Shown: piece by piece, positions 62,513 through 64,000 of the stretch
How the letters are laid out: every line of letters starts with the position of its first letter
How positions within the stretch are numbered: the first letter of the stretch is position 1
Source: RUG12783 sp946409545
Lineage (GTDB): Bacteria > Bacillota_I > Bacilli_A > RF39 > UBA660
Direction: 5' to 3'
DNA: 64,000 nucleotides
Assembly (NCBI GenBank): GCA_946409545.1
Contig: CAMJWT010000009.1
Location: 6,432-70,431 of the forward strand
Notes under the pieces: generated by a model
Databases searched by the model: none
Told to the model about the DNA's origin: nothing
What the model saw: only the letters and a program-made list of their open reading frames with translations
Program-made: the position numbers and the translations under genes

Positions 62513-62598
62513 GCTCGAGTGGCGGAACTGGTAGACGCGCACGACTCAAAATCGTGTGGCTTTTAGTCATGTGGGTTCGATTCCCACCCCGAGCACCA
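62513..62598 (+). tRNA. tRNA-Leu, anticodon CAA
   Basis: 86 bases with encoded CCA. The anticodon loop CTCAAAA gives anticodon CAA (reads UUG). Long variable arm with a 5-bp stem (TGGCT / AGTCA) as in class II tRNAs; T-arm GTGGGTTCGATTCCCAC is perfect. The acceptor stem has one A-C mismatch at the sixth pair (GCTCGAG with CCCGAGC). Confidence 0.95.
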
Positions 62599-62605
62599 TA
62601 TGAAA

Positions 62606-62631
62606 TTAAGTCGATTTAATCGACTTTTTTT
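62606..62631 (+). terminator. terminator of tRNA-Leu
   Basis: Stem AAGTCGAT / ATCGACTT with a 3-base loop and seven Ts. Confidence 0.9.
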
Positions 62632-62655
62632 ATTTTTTATTAAAATATTGCCATA

Positions 62656-62709
62656 TATATTAAATCGGGAAATTAAAAGACATATAATTATCCACCTCGA
62701 TTTAATATA
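62656..62709. repeat. 12-bp perfect inverted repeat in intergenic DNA
   Basis: TATATTAAATCG (62656-62667) and CGATTTAATATA (62698-62709), 30 bases apart. The CGATTTAAT core also occurs in the tRNA terminator. No open frame or promoter assigned; the stretch 62632-62735 otherwise holds nothing I can identify. Confidence 0.6.
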
Positions 62710-62735
62710 AAAACACTGAATCAACTAAAAAAACA

Positions 62736-62769
62736 ATAAAAAGACTCAAACAATTAAGTTTGAGTCTTT
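62736..62769 (-). terminator. terminator of the Fic gene
   Basis: Perfect 12-bp stem AAAGACTCAAAC / GTTTGAGTCTTT with a 6-base loop, ending at the stop codon. Confidence 0.85.
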
Positions 62770-63428
62770 TATAATCTCATTTGATTATTCTTTTCTAGAG
62801 GAACAATCGTTTTCGCTATTTCTTTTCTTATTGGATATTTATACATTCTAGCCATTGGCATAGCCTCTTCAATAATAGCATGATTAGCACGTGACCAATC
62901 TAAATCCATTGGTTCAAGACCATGGTATTCTGATTTCTTAGCTACAAATTCTCTTAAGAATTCTCGTATTGCTCTTCCATTACCTTCTCTAAAAGGATGA
63001 ATATTAAGAAGTGATATATAAAAATCCGTTATGAAATCAATAAATTGATCATAGCTACTTACAGAACGATAATTACTGTTAAGTAAAGCTAAATCATCCT
63101 CTAAAGTATGAACAATATTAGTAACCGAAGCAAAATAGGAATGTTTTCTATCACGAGTCATATAAACTGTTCTAAATTCTCCAGCCCAATCATAAATATC
63201 ATCAAATAGATATTTATGAATATCACATAAATGTTTCATATCAAAAGAACCATTAATAGGTTTAGCATGTAACTCTTCTAATTTTTTATCAATAATTTCT
63301 CTTTCTTTTTTATCTAATTCAGATTGATCCATAATACCTAATTTGTTTTTTAAAACATCTGTACCAGGATAAAAATATGAATTCCAAGCTTCATCTGATT
63401 CATCGTAAAAAGGTTTTTTTTCTTCCAT
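62769..63428 (-). CDS. Fic-domain AMP-transferase-type protein, 219 aa
   Basis: The Fic motif HPFREGNGRAIREFL is intact, including catalytic His and the G-N-G-R anion hole; upstream MKHLCDIHKYLFDDIYDWAG is the conserved Fic N-terminal part. The start region YFYPGTDVLKNKLGI matches the cell-filamentation type. No inhibitory S/T-x-x-x-E-G/N helix was recognised within the protein, and no small antitoxin gene lies directly upstream. Fic proteins usually AMPylate proteins; the target is unknown. ATG at 63428 with GGTGAT upstream is chosen. Confidence 0.92.
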   Translation of the reverse strand: MEEKKPFYDESDEAWNSYFYPGTDVLKNKLGIMDQSELDKKEREIIDKKLEELHAKPINGSFDMKHLCDIHKYLFDDIYDWAGEFRTVYMTRDRKHSYFASVTNIVHTLEDDLALLNSNYRSVSSYDQFIDFITDFYISLLNIHPFREGNGRAIREFLREFVAKKSEYHGLEPMDLDWSRANHAIIEEAMPMARMYKYPIRKEIAKTIVPLEKNNQMRL

Positions 63429-63486
63429 AATATCACCCACTAATAAAACATTATCATATTACCATATTTTATTATAATAAGCAAAT

Positions 63487-63515
63487 AAAAAGACTTATAT
63501 TAACTATAAGTCTTT
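63487..63515 (-). terminator. terminator of the Cna-B/VPKTG wall protein gene
   Basis: Perfect 11-bp stem AAAGACTTATA / TATAAGTCTTT with a 5-base loop and a T-run on the minus strand. Confidence 0.85.
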
Positions 63516-63527
63516 TATTTTATTTTA

Positions 63528-64000
63528 TTAATTAAAGCTTTTCTTTAAATAGATACTATATCCAAGTCCTATAATACTAACTAGTAAACTAATAATATAT
63601 AGAACAATGTTATCTCCTGTTTTAGGAACTTCTTCTCCACCTTTTGGTGAATAGAAGTTTGTAATAGTAAATCCATTTCTAGCATCGCCTTCAATTACAG
63701 CTTCATAAATATCGCCAAGGTTTTCTTCAGCAACAGAATATTTAATTTCTTCACCATTTTCATATACTGGTTGTTCACTGAATTCGCCTTTCCATTCATT
63801 AGCTTCATTTAATACTATGCTATCGATTTGTTCACCATCAGCTAATAGATAAACTGTTAATTCTGTTGGACGAACTTTATCTTGATTATCTTGATCTTCC
63901 CAAATCTTTTCAACTTTAATAATTATTACTTCTGGAGTATGAGGATTCTTAACTACGAAGTCAATATCTTCTCCTACTTCACCATTTTGTGAAATAACAA
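63528..64000 (-). CDS. LPXTG-type cell-wall protein with Cna-B domain, 3' part (start outside window)
   Basis: The visible 157 codons encode one Cna-B-type domain (VEKIWEDQDNQDKVRPTEL, LTVYLLADGEQ, EWKGEFSEQPVY, NGFTITNFYSP). A sortase signal follows: VPKTG, a hydrophobic segment (IVLYIISLLVSIIGLGYSIY) and the basic end LKKSFN. The protein is thus covalently anchored to peptidoglycan by a sortase, which is not in this window. Further Cna-B or adhesive domains probably lie upstream. It ends at its own terminator; the Fic gene is separate. Confidence 0.92.
   Translation of the reverse strand, partial: VISQNGEVGEDIDFVVKNPHTPEVIIIKVEKIWEDQDNQDKVRPTELTVYLLADGEQIDSIVLNEANEWKGEFSEQPVYENGEEIKYSVAEENLGDIYEAVIEGDARNGFTITNFYSPKGGEEVPKTGDNIVLYIISLLVSIIGLGYSIYLKKSFN

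Overview
The window is AT-rich DNA (roughly 30% G+C by eye) from a walled, Gram-positive, Bacilli-like member of the Bacillota. Evidence: the S10-spc-alpha ribosomal operon in Firmicutes order, a recU-PBP1 pair, ribonuclease Y, a T-box leader, strong AGGAGG ribosome binding sites, Cna-B/VPKTG cell-wall anchoring and a lipobox protein. TGA is a real stop (for example at 1858 and 22914) and Trp is TGG, so this is not a Mycoplasma-type code. Loss of rpmD (L30) and an archaeal/eukaryal-type prolyl-tRNA synthetase fit the uncultured gut RF39/Erysipelotrichia-like lineages; that placement is an inference.

Layout. 1-3434 (minus): fmt, a small membrane protein and the 5' part of polA. 3496-16102 (minus): five surface proteins built from bacterial Ig-like (BIG_2) repeats behind an N-terminal membrane anchor. 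Three end in a phosphodiester-glycosidase (NAGPA) domain, one in an NlpC/P60-like domain and one in no enzyme. 16237-17471 (plus): a GalU-like nucleotidyltransferase and a HIT protein. 17481-24105 (minus): an apparent operon of an MFS transporter, three small membrane proteins (one of 45 aa), three paralogous secreted SH3-type proteins and one more membrane-anchored protein. 24141-25910: a BIG_2/InlB-repeat lipoprotein with an SGNH-like domain. 25972-39903 (minus): the full S10-spc-alpha operon, rpsJ to rplQ, without rpmD. 40103-42963: ispH, a membrane cyclophilin and a five-LysM protein. 43056-43890 (plus): a double-XRE regulator and a DUF192 protein with a leaderless-looking start. 43924-51240 (minus): a 1390-aa BIG_2 protein with two six-cysteine modules, a Nudix hydrolase, a metallophosphoesterase and two unknown proteins. 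51357-56010 (minus): proS with a T-box leader, hisS and rny. 56252-59753 (plus): recU and PBP1. 59781-62598: a Cys-cluster protein, a zinc-ribbon membrane protein, a TPM-domain protein and tRNA-Leu(CAA). 62769-64000 (minus): a Fic protein and the 3' end of a Cna-B/VPKTG wall protein.

How it fits together. The centre is ordinary core machinery: translation, secretion and RNA decay. Around it lies a large investment in the cell surface, with four ways of attachment: N-terminal signal anchor, lipobox, C-terminal membrane segment and sortase signal. The same Ig-like stalk is reused with different C-terminal enzymes, as if presenting exchangeable activities at the cell surface. Most surface genes appear to carry their own compact promoter and terminator, so the array looks like independently expressed paralogs rather than one operon. 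No rRNA genes, insertion sequences, prophage or CRISPR array were seen. No stretch above about 300 bases is without an annotated feature; the longest gene-free interval (52782-53027) holds the proS T-box leader.
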